A DNA stretch of 64,000 nucleotides from Escarpia spicata (Eukaryota; Annelida; Polychaeta; Sabellida; Siboglinidae): NCBI GenBank assembly GCA_963995525.1, contig OZ023214.1, positions 37,395,809 through 37,459,808 on the forward strand, written 5' to 3'. Within the stretch, counting starts at the first letter, position 1. Each line of letters begins with the position of its first letter. A program made the position numbers and the translations under genes. Positions 12,201 through 27,200 of the stretch are shown piece by piece. The notes under the pieces were generated by a model. It was not told the origin of the DNA, ran no database searches, and saw only the letters and a program-made list of their open reading frames with translations.

Positions 12201-15200
12201 CCACATACTCTGCCCACCCTGGCTTATTAGTATATATTTTCTTGTTCTTATGCATGATTTGTTCGCTAGCATCGAGTAGTGAGCAAACAATGTCATTGTA
12301 CAGTTTATTTATAGAATGTACATGATTTGCATTACCACAATGACTATCTTTACAGCCTACAGTCTCGGCAGGGACATGTATTCCAAGCTGGTATTTGTCA
12401 GACAGCATACAATATTTGCTTATGTCATTTTCTGTCGTACAGTTCCAGTTAATTTTAGCAGATCCATTATTAGTATGATCTGTTAGTTCTGGAATATAGC
12501 CATTGTTAACATACACTGTGAGTGGTATATGATCCACGTCACTTAAGGGTAGCCTTACTCGAAAACGGCCATATGCCATAGCTCTGTTAGTTCTGAACAT
12601 ATCTTAGCCAAATTTTGAGTACTAATTAGCAGACCTGCCATTTGATACGGATTACCCGTATCCGATACAGATTTTAACGATTTGTTTAGTAATACGGCCA
12701 TACTCCATTTTGATACGGATTTCAATGAAAATTAGGGGGAAAAACTGTTGTATAGCCATACTATTTACTTGTATGCGTCACAAAACCATATTGAAGTCGT
12801 ATATCAGTTGAAAATAAACAACAGCTTTCGATGCAATGAAGTAATTGTTTATTTTAGTGACTAACTTCATCGAAAGAACGAACTGAATCATCGACAATAG
12901 TCAGTGATTTAGTTCGTTGTAGCACGTAATAGCCAATAGAGAGGGCGCTCTTAAAGTGTAGTTCTGAAAAATGCGACAGGTGGCACAACGGCAGGAAATC
13001 ACGTTTCAAAATGGCTTCTTTTGCAAAATGGCGAAAGTGTAGTGGAAAGTTTCAAAAAGAATGGTTAGAGAAGTATGGAGGAATGATTGTATCAAGTAAA
13101 GCAGGCGAGCAGTATGCCACGTGTAGTTTATGCTCACACAATGTTAAGGTGGCCGCCTCAGGCGTGTACGACGTCAACGAGCACTTACAATCGAATCTAC
13201 ACAAAACGAATTTGAAAAATCACGAAGAAAGGGCAACCGTGAGGGCGTTCTTCAAGCCGCAGACGAACTCTAACGACGCTGCCAACGAGGTGACTCGAGC
13301 GGAGGTGATGTTCTCATACTTCGTTCATAAACGATGTGCACGCATTTTACTGTGCGGTTGTGTGCAAGTTGGTCGCAAAGTTTCCGTTCGGCGACCAGGT
13401 GTTGCGCGACTTGAGTGTTCTCGACCCGGCAGCCCATGTGAACCTCGCATACGAGCCGATTGTTCGTCTGGCAGCCCGCTTTGCCCCCCGACGTTGATGC
13501 CGAACAGCTCAAAGATGAGTATGAGGACTTTCAGCAGTTGGCCGATGACATCATCGTGCTGGAGGAGGATGGCCTAGCCCGGCAGATCGACCACGTTTGG
13601 TTTGAGATCCTCTCAATCAAGACGCCGTTGCAGGCCGTACGCATCCCGCTGTTGGCAAAGGTGATGGCACCGCTTCTCTTCAATGCTGATGTAGAGAGGC
13701 TGTTTTCCATCTTGCGAAAAATACACACAGATGCACGCCACAGCTTGAATGCGGACACCATTACTGCAAACCTTCAGCGTAACTGAAGGGGTCAGGGCAC
13801 TGTTAGACTTCCTGCTTGGTTACAGACAAAAAAAGTGCAGTATATTTTTGAGAAATGATTTTTTTGCAATATTCACTTGCTCTGACATAAGTGCATTTGA
13901 GTAGTTAGATTTCTAGATGTGATTGTAGAAGCTGTTGACAGTAAAATGGTGTCTTTTTAGCTGATTTTACTAAGCGGAAGGGTATTTGGCAGGAATTTGG
14001 CTAGTTGACACTTTAGCCGGATTACTGCCTGCATCCATTTGTAAATATTGACGGGTGTCATACATACTGGCATTTTGTAAGAGCTAGAAATATTAGATTT
14101 TGACTAAACTCGACCAGCATGTCAATGAGATGATGACAACGGCAGGTGAGAAGTTTAATACAGTTTCTAGGTCACGTTATCTTACAATCAGACAAAACGT
14201 TAACATGGTCGCCAATGGGAAAACTATCGGTGTGCTGACTCCTGAACATTGACAGCCCCTGCCACCAGTTGGCTGTGTCGGCTGAGATGCTGAAACTGGC
14301 TAAATCTGCACCACATGCCATATGTAGTTATGGTATGCGCAATAAATATGTATACATGAATGATACGGATTGTTAGATTCTTACAGAATTTTAGGTCAAA
14401 AATACAGATTGCAACCAAAAAAATATGATATGTGGACTCATTTGCTTGTGCAGTGCCATGACAATCAACATTTCTAGTGTGATAGAGGGGCAAGCATCCT
14501 TGAAAATTATTCTGAGCTAACAACTGTATGTGTGATCATGCAGTTTTTGGTTTTGGGCAAGGAAGTTTGACTGCAATGACTGTTGTGAGATGGGACTTTA
14601 GGTTTGAGCTTTTTTCATGACGTCTTGAAAAATGCTCAAACCTGAACAACAGTCACTGAAGTCAGATATCCTTGCCCAAAACCACCTTATTGCACAAAGG
14701 AGTATTCTAGCTAATGATTCTTGACAGTTGCATTATCACACATACCTCAGAATAATTTTCAAGGATGTGAAAATCCATCTCACTTGAAACGTTCATTGCC
14801 ATGGTAACACACAACCAAAAGTGCCCATATTTCACACATCATATACCATTCATTTTTCTAATCAGTGCTCCAAATCTGGTTATGATATGTTCAATATTAA
14901 AAGAGATATGGCATATTGGTTATATGGGCGTTATCGAGTAGAGGCTACCCTTATGTCATATGATCTACGTCATTTAAGTCATAGAATTTAAATCCTAGTT
15001 ACGGTATTATGAAAATCAGCTTGTCAAAGCATGATCCAACCATGAAGTTGTATCCCATCTTTCACTGACGTGTGTGAGTTTTCAGGTAGATGTACATAGG
15101 TTGAAATTTGAACATTATTTTCTGTGCAGAAGTTCATCATGTGACCAGCAAATAACGAGTTATCCATATCACTTAGATTAGCATTGCAAATAAGCAGGTT

Positions 15201-18200
15201 CATTGTCATTACACTGATATGGCATATATACATTAAATATCACACATTTCTTTCACCCTAATGTAATTTCTACTGCTACACACCAATCGAGATTCAATTT
15301 TTTGCAATTTTATGCGTTTTTCAAATTTTACATTCCACATAATTGTAACTCCACCAGGTGGATGACCACGTACTATGCCGTCTGCATAGTCAGTTGTTGA
15401 CTATCCAAACAAGCCACAGTTTATTGCTAAAAAACAAGATACATGACACTTACCAACGAAAGCAACAACAAAAATGTATAGAGATGTGAACAATTAATGT
15501 ACAATTTAAAAAAAAACGATTTGCTGAACTATATGTTAATTTCTTTATGTTAGAATATCTTTCTGCATCAATGTGACTAGTTTGCAACAGCTGCCTACAC
15601 AGCAGTTATCATTAAAATCAGCAATTGCTGAAAATGTCACTAAAAACAGAGAAAACAATTTGCCGCGCTGTCTGTTGGTGGTGTTGCATTATTTAGCGGA
15701 TTCTGTACCCACATTGACAGGGTCCCAGAACACAGAATCCATGGATCAAATACACTGGAATTCCATTCATCATTCTAGTCCATGTTCAGGTACATAATCC
15801 GAATCATGATAAAAAAAACATTAACTTTGTTTGAATGCATCATATATTCAAAGTTGGTTGACACCATTTTGTTGCCAGTCAGACATAAAATCGGATGTGT
15901 CTAACTTCGTCTTCGATGGCTTCATTCTCCCTGTGATTTAGAAGTCATTCGTATATTGGTACGTAATATGTATCAAAGTCTGAAACTTCAAAGGGTTAAT
16001 CAAATAAGCAGTTGTTATAAAATGTAAAGGTACTTTTTGCATGGAATCAATATTATAAATCAGTACCAGTTATTTCATTAACTGGTGTCCACACAACTTA
16101 CTAGAAAATTTGTTTTTTAGTGAAATATTTACAAAAAGAAAGAAGTGAAAAAAGGTAAAAAACAAAAAAGTTTTTTATTCACGGCATACAGATACCACCC
16201 ATGTAGCAAGACAACAGTTTTCCATTGCTAGAACTTGCTACCAGTAACGTCTGGCTAATAATGATCTAATGTGAGATCCAGCAAAATATCAAATATAGAA
16301 GTAATAGAAACTGGTAGGTAAAAGAGAGCATTCCGGTCTGTAAACCCAGAGAAGACAAGGCGGTTTCCCGTTGTATTCTTGCGGATGTTACGATGTAAAT
16401 GTTAGTGCGAGCATTTGTAGATTGTTGCTACAATATTGTGTTGCAGTTTCCCCTAAATACCAATAAGAACCCTTGATACAGGCCTCAACATTAACACTGG
16501 CCTGCTGGCCTGGCCCCTTTTTCAGGCTGTCGGGCCACCCGTTTTCATATTTTACTGGCCCGTCGGGTCACTGGTTTCAGTCCGATTGACCACCATCATG
16601 TTTCCGGTAACCCGACCCTACCTAGAAAAATAGGACCACCCTAAAGCCTAATCTTTTTATTTGATATTTAAATCAATATTTGTTTTGTTATAACTAATTA
16701 AATAACGGCAACTAAAATGAATGACGGGGGGCATTGATTATTCACCCAATAAGCAGTCTTGTTACACATTGGCTACGGATTGCAGAAAATCTCATTTGTC
16801 GTCTGCATGATAAAAAGCTAGTGCATATAATATTTCGTAATGGAAAGGCATCATAATGGCTGCACCAGTGGATCTTGTAATAAGGCTGAGCCTTGAGTAA
16901 AAAAGAGCTATGTCAGGACTCTGGACAGCGTTCGCATTGTTGTACACCGATTAGTTGTTTACGTCGGCTTCGGTGGTCGCCAGTCATGTTGGCATTAAAG
17001 ATAACGTGATACACATGGCATTGGTGTTCAGATGCACATTTATCATGGTATAATGTGCCTGATCTTGACAATACTGGCCTTAGCATTGAGCCTCAGGCAC
17101 AGCCCAAACCAAGAAATGTTTTGATGTGCAAAGGACAGCCAGCTAAAGTATCAAGCCCCTAGCTGAAAATAGGTCGGTGATGACACAGGTTATGCATTAA
17201 TAGCAGACTGCATAGCGATGCCACAATTAAAAATCTTTACTTATCTTTGCATTGTGGACTTCTTGTGAAGCGACCAATTGGCACCTCTGTATCAGCAATT
17301 TTTTTTACCAAATCCGGGCAGGTAATTTTTTTGTATCTACTGGCCCCCTTGAAAAATAAAGGTTTCATTTGTCGGTCATAGATTAATCCCAGAAAGAAAA
17401 CACCCGAGTTGCAAGCCATCTAGGAGGAGAACGTTAAGCTAACCACATACATGCATATATACGCTAGCTCGATAGTTAGATACACAATTACAGCACTGCT
17501 GCTTCTCGTGAAAATGGTTAATGGGTAATTATATTGGTATTGTTATTCGACTAAATTACCATTTGATCTGGGACACAGGAATGTGTCCACCATGGTTCTC
17601 AACTTCTCAGCACAACAGAATGGCAGTACTAGGTCCCAGAACAGTTGTAAAACTAATTCAGCAACCTTGTAAACATTGCATAATTGCTAGGGATAGTGTA
17701 GTCAACTACCACCCCTGGCTTGCAAAGATGAAAGAATAGCCTTCCTACTCTAGCTGTGTAATTGCTATTGTACTGACCAAAACAATAAAAGGATCAGTCT
17801 TTGTATGCTAAATATTTGATTGGTTTTCAGGACGTGGCGTTTGGTTTCTTTGAAGACCTTTCCCTTGAAGAGAAGGGTCGTGTCGCCCAGATTCTTTATG
17901 GGCCGAAAGGGAAGGAGCCTGAGGTAAGTGTCACTTCACTCTCATTGGATCAGTTTATATGTTGTTATTGTTCTCCATTTACTCCCCGATTCACGTAGTC
18001 TAACGGCTCGGAGGTAATGCAACGTATAAAGCAACTCGTAATAATTGGGTTTTGTGTACATCTTCCCCAATTGCTTTGAATTATGTGATGTTTTATGGTA
18101 TTGCTACCATGTAGATGTTTTAGGACTGACGAATACACAGTGCATGAAACTTGTCCAAGATTGTTCAGCAGTTAATGTCAAGCCCCAATCAGATTCCTAT

Positions 18201-21200
18201 GCATTTGCATTTTTCCATAAATATTTGTGTGGAATTGTTTCAGTAATTACAAATTTGAATGGTTCCAAAAACATTACAAAATTAGAGTTTTGCTTCCTGT
18301 TGCTCCTTTCAAGGTGTTCACTCGTAAAGTAAACAAGTATTTTCTGTTTAAATTGTATTACAAACTGTTTTGTTTTAATAAACCAGATTGATTATTAAAA
18401 AAAGATTCTTCTGATGGTGTGTCTTGTAGTTACCCTGGGAGGCCGTCATTGAACCAGAGTCATGTGATGCTGCCGTCACCCCAGATGCTGCCCCATACAT
18501 TCGTGATCTGGGCCCGCCCGTTGTCACCCCAGGCTTCTGCGTGGCAGGGCCGAGCATCATGCCCATGCACCCGCCTACACTGCCTAGCGACTACCGTATA
18601 ATGTATGTACCACCGTACCCATTCTGGGAAATGCCCCCACCTCAGGCGATGATCATGCCAACAGGACCGCTGCCTCCGCAGGCATTTCCCGCTATGCCGG
18701 TTATGTCGCCGCATGTACCGACAGACATGATCCGGATGCCAGGTGTAAAAACTGTTTCTGCCCACAATTCATGTTCGCCAAACATTGGCGAGACAGTGGG
18801 GCGGGCGCCAGATCTCATGCCGGGATTCCCGGTTATGAACGAATCAAGTCGGTCGTATGCTGCTCCTGGATATATGCCATCCGCCATGAGCAAGGCAGAG
18901 GTGCCGTCCGGAAGGCCGTACGAGCGGCGGAACAAGAAAAAGAGGCCGATGGATTATTATCGCAAACTTGAGGCTCGTCAGTCGGATGTGCCCCTGTCTG
19001 GCACACTGGTGAACGGTGACAGTGTCGCTATAAACATATCACAAGATGCTAGGGTAAACAGTGACAGCTGTGTGATAGATAACGTGGGCGTGGCTGCCAG
19101 TGAAGATATTGTGGAGAATGACGCGTCGTGTCACCACAAACCTACACATGTGGCGGCTGGTGGTGATGCGTCATCCGGAACCGACGCAATAAAATCGCCG
19201 GCTGCACAAAGCAGTGATTTCTCCATATCAAATCAGTTGTTCAGTGACGACAGTCGGACAGATAACAGCGTGAAATTGGTGGTCGATACGCCTGCTGATG
19301 TCTGCTTGACAGATGTGTGTGTTCAGCCATCTGATTCAGGTGACACCGACGAAACTGTTCATGATCCATCGACTGCTCCCTCTATCGCTATATCCCCACG
19401 TTCGACCGACGGCGAACAGACAGTAAAAAAAGCCGAGGATGATTCAAGCACTAGCAACATCCCGGTGGAGTCACCGGAATCGCAGCCAGACACAACCGAA
19501 GCGAACACCGCTAAGACTGTTGTACATGAGGAGGTAGCGACTACAAAGCAGACTGTCAGCTCCTGGGCTGGACTCTTCAAAGGCAGGCCCAGTGCTGTCA
19601 CAGGTTCCACTGTTGTGTCTGCTGACATAAATGCGAGAGGCACCGTCAGGTCCGACCGAACAGCTGACGGACAGGACGAGAAGGGCATTGTCATGCCAAT
19701 GCCAGTTCCTGTAGAGCAAGACACTGCAGCCCGGCAACTTGGACGTAAGTTAACACATTGATGAAGTTATGCTGTGTTGGTCTCCTGAGGGCAGCACTTG
19801 TTTTGAAGAACCAGGGCGGTGGGGTCTTCACAGACGTTTCTGGATCAGGAACATTAAATTACCGTACATGATCATTATGTTTTGTCCAGGTGCAGAGTAC
19901 CAAGCTCGTAATCTGGACATCTAACACAGTGTTCTGCCTAGGTCAAATTTGCAGGGCGTTACTTGGCCATTTTTCGATTACGTCCCGGTACCAAAAAGGG
20001 CAAAATGAACGCCCTGCCTTTTTTACACAACACCCTTCTATATTTGCATCGTAACCCTACTCGTGTTTACAGGCGGTTACACGGTTGCGAAAATTTAATT
20101 TTAAGAGTGCAAGCGCCTCAATCTCGAAACGCCTCCCGATCGGGTTATGCGTGTGGTTCGATTGTTCAACAATCGAATTGAGCACGATCGGGATAGGGAT
20201 GCGTTACAAGATCGGAGCACTTCATATCACGCCACGCGCTCAGTTCGATTGTTTAAGCGCCCCTATCCCGATCGCCGTTAAATTCTTAATTGTGTGTGCA
20301 AAAAATATTAAAATACGTTAGGATTTGGGGAGCCCGCTGACCTTCGAAAGTGGATAGACCAGAGTGACAGAATTTCGCGGGGTGCATCGACTATACATAT
20401 CGCCATGTAGTCCTTATTTTGTTCTTATCTTCAAAAGTTAACGTCTGATCGCTGGGAGACTTCTACCATTAGATTTTTCGTTGAATTCTTAATCATGATG
20501 TGATTAAAATATGATAATAATCTAACATAATTATGTCACCATTATTCCTATTGGGTGTTTTCTGCTTGTCTTGCTCTGTTGCTGTAAGGGATATCGATTT
20601 TGTTTTATGCAAACCATTGACATCTAATCATTTTAATGTGCTTTTTCCTAATCACACTAAAATTCATCATTCTATTTCAATTTTGCATAGTCTGCCATGT
20701 CTTCATGTTTGTTATAATAGAAAGTTACTGCCAATCCCCCGCTCTACGCCAACATTGAAATTAGCAATAATGTTATTACTAGCAGGAGATGTAAGTCTCA
20801 ATCCTGGGCCATGTTAGACGAAACATTCGGGTGGCCACTACAAACGTTCGATCTGTACGATATAAGACAGCCTCACTTTGTGATTTATTAAGTTCTAAGA
20901 AAATAAACATTCTAGCTGTAACTGAGACCTGGCTCAGACCACATGATACACATGCATGCATTGCTGACGTTTCCCCTTCTGGTTACACCTTTCACCATCG
21001 ACCACGTTTAGTCGGTCGTGGAAGTGGTGTTGGCTTTTTTTATATCACAGCAGTTCAAAGTTAAATTACATTCTAACCCTGAATACTCTATCTGTGCTGA
21101 AATTTCAGATTCTTCTTTCTCCGCACACTTTGTTTGTATCTATCGCCCTCCAGGACATCCGGCCAATTTCTTTGAAGACTTTCAGGATATGTTGGAAAAT

Positions 21201-24200
21201 CTGGCAGTTATTCATTCAGAATTTTACATTCTTGGTGATTTTAATCTACATTTGGATATACCTTCAACTACAACTACGTTTGATGATATTCTGGCATCAT
21301 TTGATTTGAAACAACATGTTACCTTTTCGACACATATACATGGCCATTGGCTGGACCTCTTGATAACCCGTTCAACTTGTAATAATATCCAAGCACCTAC
21401 TGTTTCAGATGGGTTATCAGATCACCATACTGTCATTGCCAATATTAATGGTTCTATAGCCCCTTTACAATCGAAACACAATGTGTCTTACAGAGCCATT
21501 CATAGGATTGACATTATAGCTTTAATGGCTGATATCCTTATATCTGACCTTATCACAGATAAAAAAAACATCTATCTGACTTATATAAACAGTACTGTCA
21601 AGTACTCAATGCACTACTTGACAAACATGCACCTATAAAATCCAAATGGGTGTCAGAAAGGCCACCGGCTCCATGGATGACTTCCGAAATTATACTATCT
21701 AAAAGGCGTCATCGTTATTTAGAGCGTGTATGGCGCAAATCACGCTCGCCATTAGATAGATCGCGCTATTCTAAGCAATGTCACCTCTGTAACAGACAAT
21801 TGGCCAAAGCTAAATCAGATTATTTTACAGATATGTTCATAAATAAGTCTGATAATCCGCGTCAGTTATGGAACTGCATCAATAACATTCTACACAGATG
21901 GCCTACTCCATCGTTACCTGATCATGGGTCAATTAAGTCTCTATGTGATTCGTTCTCTAGTCACTTCAAGAATAAAATCAGTATTATACGTTCTGCTTTC
22001 CCACGTCATAATATAAGTAATGTCAGTGTGGACTTTCCACAAGTAAATTCTCAACTTGTATCATTTGAACCTGCAACAGTTGATGAAGTTAGGAAATAAT
22101 TATGTCCTCCCCAAATAAATCTTGTGCACTTGATCCATTTCCTACAATACTGCTAAAAGCATGTCTCGATACACTAATTGGACCTATAACAAATATTATA
22201 AATGCATCACTTTGCTCTGGCTGTTTTCCTGATGATTTTAAATACGCCCATGTCACACCACTTCTTAAGAAGTCGTCTCTGCCTAAACAAGACCTAAACA
22301 GTTATAGACCTATTTCTAACCTCAGCTTTATTTCAAAAATACTAGAAAAGGTTGTAACAAGTCGTCTACGGTTTCACATTAGCACATGTCTTAACTAATG
22401 TGTCACAATCAGCATATAGGCAGTTTCATTCAACAGAGACTGCCCTCTTAAAGGTTCATTATGACATTAACTTGAACATTAATAATGGTAAAGTGATTGT
22501 ACTTACCTTACTAGATCTCTCTGCCGCGTTTGACACGATTGATCACAGCATTCTCATTGAATGCCTATTAAAGTGGTACGGCATATCTGGCACAGCTCTA
22601 AGCTGGTTTTCTTCGTATCTAACTGATAGATACCAAACTATAAAGATTGGGAACTGCTTTTCAGCTGCACTGCCGGCTTTATTTGGTGTTCCCCAGGGTT
22701 CTGTTCTTGGGCCTTTGCTTTTTACTCTTTACACCACGCCACTAAGCTCTGTTATACAAAAACAACTTAGATCATCATCTTTATGCTGATGATACTCAGA
22801 TCTACATTTCGTTGGCTACCCCGGATACAAATCGCTCCCTTAACCAACTTAGTGATTGCTTTCAAGATATCTTCCATTGGGTGACTGACAGCAAGTTGAA
22901 ATTAAATGCAAATAAAACTGAATTGATCATTATTGGTACTCCAATGCAGCGTTGTAAACTGGATGGTTTTTTCCCTATGCGTATTTTGAATCGGTATGTC
23001 ACGCCAGCAACCTCGGTGCGGAATCTAGGACTGATCTTTGATAGTAACTTCAATTTCCGACAACATATATCTCAAACATGTCGCTGCTGTTTTTATCGTA
23101 TTCGTGATCTTCGCCGTATTTGCCGGTATATGTCATTTTCTGTTGCTAAGACTATTGCAACAGCGCTTGTTAGCAGCAGACTTGACTACTGCAATTCCCT
23201 CCTTTATAATGTCACTAGCAAGGATATCACAAAACTTCAGCGTGTCCAAAATTGTCTAGCAAGAGTAGTTACAAGATCTCCTAGTTTTTCTCGCTCTGTG
23301 CCACTTTTGAAGTCTGCATTGGCTTCCTGTACGATATCGTATAATATTTAATATCTGTACCATTACATACCAGGCACTGTCCAATAAACAACCATCTTAT
23401 TTGCATTTATTGCTTACTCCTGTAAGAAAATCTATCCAGCTTCGATCATCTAGTTCTGACCTACTTTTTGTTCCTAGAGTCAACACTAACATTGGAACTA
23501 GGGCTTTTTCTGTTGCTGCACCAACTCTTTGGAATATGCTTCCTCTTAGTGTTAGATCAGTTGAAAATATTACAAAATTACATCGTCATTTAAAAACGTA
23601 TCTTTACAACCTTGCTTATCCACCGTAGCTCTCTAGCGCCTTGACCCATCTGTTGACAACTGGAAAACTACTTATGGATTTTGAGATTGACCAACCCTTT
23701 TGTTTTGATGCGCCTCTGAGCTTGGTTTCCAAGGATTTAGGCGCAATAGAAGTTATCTTATTATTAGTATTTTTTTCATACACTCTTTATTTGTTAATGT
23801 AACAGTATATAAGGATAACTAACAACGTTTAGTATAACATCGCTCAACAATATTAGTGAATAATTGTGTATTGTGTGTGTTAAAAGAACTTGCTCCCCTT
23901 CAATATGCAATGACTCGCCGGCACATGACTGCATTCATGCTCATTGAAAAGTGGGCCATTTCTAGGTCACAACGTCACATGCTTGTGTAGTGGACTATCC
24001 AGGGGTGCCAAGGTTGCTGGCAGTCAGCGTCTTGCTTTTGCCAAAGCGTTTAGCTAACTAGCTACCTGTAATAATTATTCAGAGTGGTACCATTAAACTG
24101 GCTTCAAACTAGTAATCGTTACTTTTCTGTTTGTTGACTAATTGTCAAAAATATTAATATGTGGGTAGATTTTCTGTAAACAAAATGAAAGTTTTCAAAT

Positions 24201-27200
24201 TAGCATGTCTATAATTATTTTAATGTTTGACATCACACTTTTTACTATTTGCAATGCTATATATCTCAATTTCTATTCAGCCTAGCCCAACAAAATGTTG
24301 CATACCTATTGCTTATACAGACCTGCCTACCCCAAAAACTTCCTGTTAGTAATCCATCTTCCCATTTACACTGATTTTCAGGAATATAGGCCTGGTGTCA
24401 GTAATACTTCAGAACCATGTCAGATATTGTCAGGACAAGAACACCACTGTCAGTAATACTTTAATACTGTGACTAACGACAGTTGCACCCAAAACATAAT
24501 TGTCTCTAATAAACTATGAGGTGTTTTGAAGGGTTCAGTTATCAAGGTAAGGTAGATGTTCATAACCAGCATTGGTGGAAATCAAATGTGAACAAGTGTA
24601 ACTGTAATGCAAATGCATCTATACACATTGTAATTCTGATTTTATGTAAATTTCAAAAACAGCATGCTGACTACAAAAACATGACAAATTATAACAATGC
24701 ATCACGTCATTGTCTATTTGTGGTGTCATTAGGACTAATATTCGTAGCCGGTATACCTAGGGCCAGGCTATAGACTACACAGTATAGTAGTTTGACTAGA
24801 CTAAGACAAACATAAACTTAAATCATGCTGGGGGACGGCAAAACCATTACGTTAGGCTAGTCATCGTCTAATCTACTCAACTCTAGTGTATATATAAGCC
24901 TATCCCTGTAAAATGCACAAAATGAGGGTGATGTACTTTGAATGCAAATTTAAAAAAAAAAAACACTTCAGATGGTTAACAAATATGGTGAAGTTTTGTG
25001 TGTGTTTGTGTTCAATATTGATGTGAGCGACAAATTTCTGCCATCAAAAACGGACGAGTCAACCCCAGCTGACGCTTTGTCTCCCAAAATCGGTGTACAT
25101 AATTCTGATCAAACTCATTCACAACAATATACTGTATGTAAGTAGTATGATATTAAACTACAAGCTGTACACTGCCAATATGTCTCAAGTATTTAATTCA
25201 GTCGCATCTCACAAGTGCCTTTTTACGGCCTTTTACTAAAATGGCACCCTGCCCTTTTGAAAACCTGGGTAAGGTGTAGGTAGCACATTGATTGAAATAA
25301 TCTTGGATTACATTAGGAAACGAAATAACATAACGTTAGGCGTTAGTGTTCATACAATAACGGTATTTTCTGTTCTGTGTTGCAAGTTTTGATGCTTGAC
25401 TGTGAATTTTCCCTTTCTCCCTAAAATAAACAACTTGACAGACACGGCGCTCATAGCCATGTTAATGGTATTGCTGCATCATCTGTATCTTGGAGAATTG
25501 CGTGTTTGCAGAGATACTGCTGAATCACAAGGTGTGTCACCGGGCGGTCCCGTTGCTGCCTCGAGGACTTTGTAACCGTGGCAACTGGTGCTACGTCAAT
25601 GCTGTATCCTTTTGCAGTTCCTGTGCTTTGGCATTATTAACTTGTCACTTTATAAAATATATTTTCAACATACAAAATTGACAAGTACTGTTTGTGAACA
25701 CCGTCGATTTTGATTGAATTTGAATTTAACTAAATTATTTGGCCAAGCCTGCTCTGACTGGTGATAAAACAGTACACATTGCTGCATTTGCACTTTGTTG
25801 TTTATAGGTTAGAGCTCTATTTGGCTAATACCCTGAAATTTCTACTCCTAAGTTGAAGATTCTTTAGCCAGAATCTTTACTTAGCAAAAAGTTAAAATGC
25901 TCAGCCAAATAATAATTCCTTTTCCTTCATCATTCATTGTCACCACTCTATGTTTATGTCATATCTGTGAGAGATTCCTTGACTAGATCCAGACACTGCA
26001 AGCCCTGCTGGCGTGTCCCCCGTTCTACCACCTGCTCAAAGCAATGCCGTCCTTCCCTGCCCTCTCAAGGGGGCCTAGCTCAACCCCAGTTATCGACAGC
26101 CTGTAAGTGACACTGACACTGTCTGACAGTGACACTCATCAGAGTATTTCATTCATGTGTTCGCTTTAACAAGTAGGAAACATTTAATTTCTCAAACAGA
26201 AAGGGAAGTTTACTTTTACATACAAAACAATCTATTCATTTCAACAGAACCAGCAATCTAAGTAATTTTCTTTTCTTTAAATTTTGCAAATTGCAGAGAC
26301 TAGTATGTGTTTGCCTTTAGAAGCACAATGTCAACACAAGTTATTAAAAATAATTTCTTAGTAAAAGTTACTAGTATACAGTATGTGTTACAGTATAACT
26401 GTGTGTTTGCAAAAAGGAAATCAGTGTATATTATTATTAACCTATGTAGTGAAAATGCCATTACGCTTTGTATGTAAAGTGTTCAATCCGATAAGGATGG
26501 ATGCCAGGTAAATGTTGGGTGATAGATTGCATAGTGGTCATGGAACATTGTCACGTGCCTGTGCCATAATGTTATACACCTGTCGGGACACTTGTAGAGT
26601 GCATGTTTATCTTTCATTCAGAGTGGAGTTTGTGAATGAGTTTTCTCCAATGTCTACACAGCCACTAGAGAAGACAGGTACGAGGAAACAATTATGTTAT
26701 TCTTTTTTTCTTCATCACCATTTTCCACAATGGCCTGATGTTCATTAGGTGTTGGAATTGTTCATTTCCATGCCTTTCTGACCATATTGTGTTGTCAGCT
26801 CACATAGCTAAATCGATGCCATACAAATTATGGTGTCAATTAATAACAACATAGTAGGGACTTGTTATTTAACTTATTTTGCTACATAAGCCCCAAAATG
26901 TTTCAATGGGTTTAATACTATTCACTGTGTACATTTCCAGACCTTGAATTGGGTAATATTGAGGGCATGGCTAATTATTCTTGGCGTAGATTTTTAGGTG
27001 TGGCATGACCAATTGTAATTTTTAACAGGGTTGGGGTCAATTATAATTCGTAATTGTGTAATTAATTACAATTATGGTGTAATTGTAATTGACATATTTG
27101 AAAGTATTGTAATTGTAACTGATTCTGTGTGTGTGTGTGTGTGGTAATTGGCCAATGTAATTGCCTTAATTGTTCGATTACAGTTAAATTACTTTCCCAT

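Larger units (their letters stand above)
12547..14953. mobile_element. 2.4-kb insertion with ~60-bp inverted ends in the LINE
   Basis: The left end (GGTAGCCTTACTCGAAAACG … TCTGAACATATC) is repeated inverted at the right end (complement of GATATGTTCAATATT … CGTTATCGAGTAGAGGCTACC). Outside both ends lies a direct repeat of about 20 bases: ATATGATCCACGTCACTTAAG (left) and ATATGATCTACGTCATTTAAG (right), which is LINE coding sequence for DVDHI. The insert contains a broken hAT transposase and a hairpin MITE, so it may be nested. The superfamily is unknown; a 20-base duplication is unusual for cut-and-paste elements. Confidence 0.6.

Noticed and set aside
16480..17090. 610-bp MITE with AGGCCTCAACATTA ends
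   Set aside because: End similarity is short and imperfect and no target duplication is visible.
18541..19761. 406-codon ORF as an independent intronless gene
   Set aside because: Starts at GTG and is the middle of USP10 exon 3; flanking splice sites and phases fit the USP10 model.
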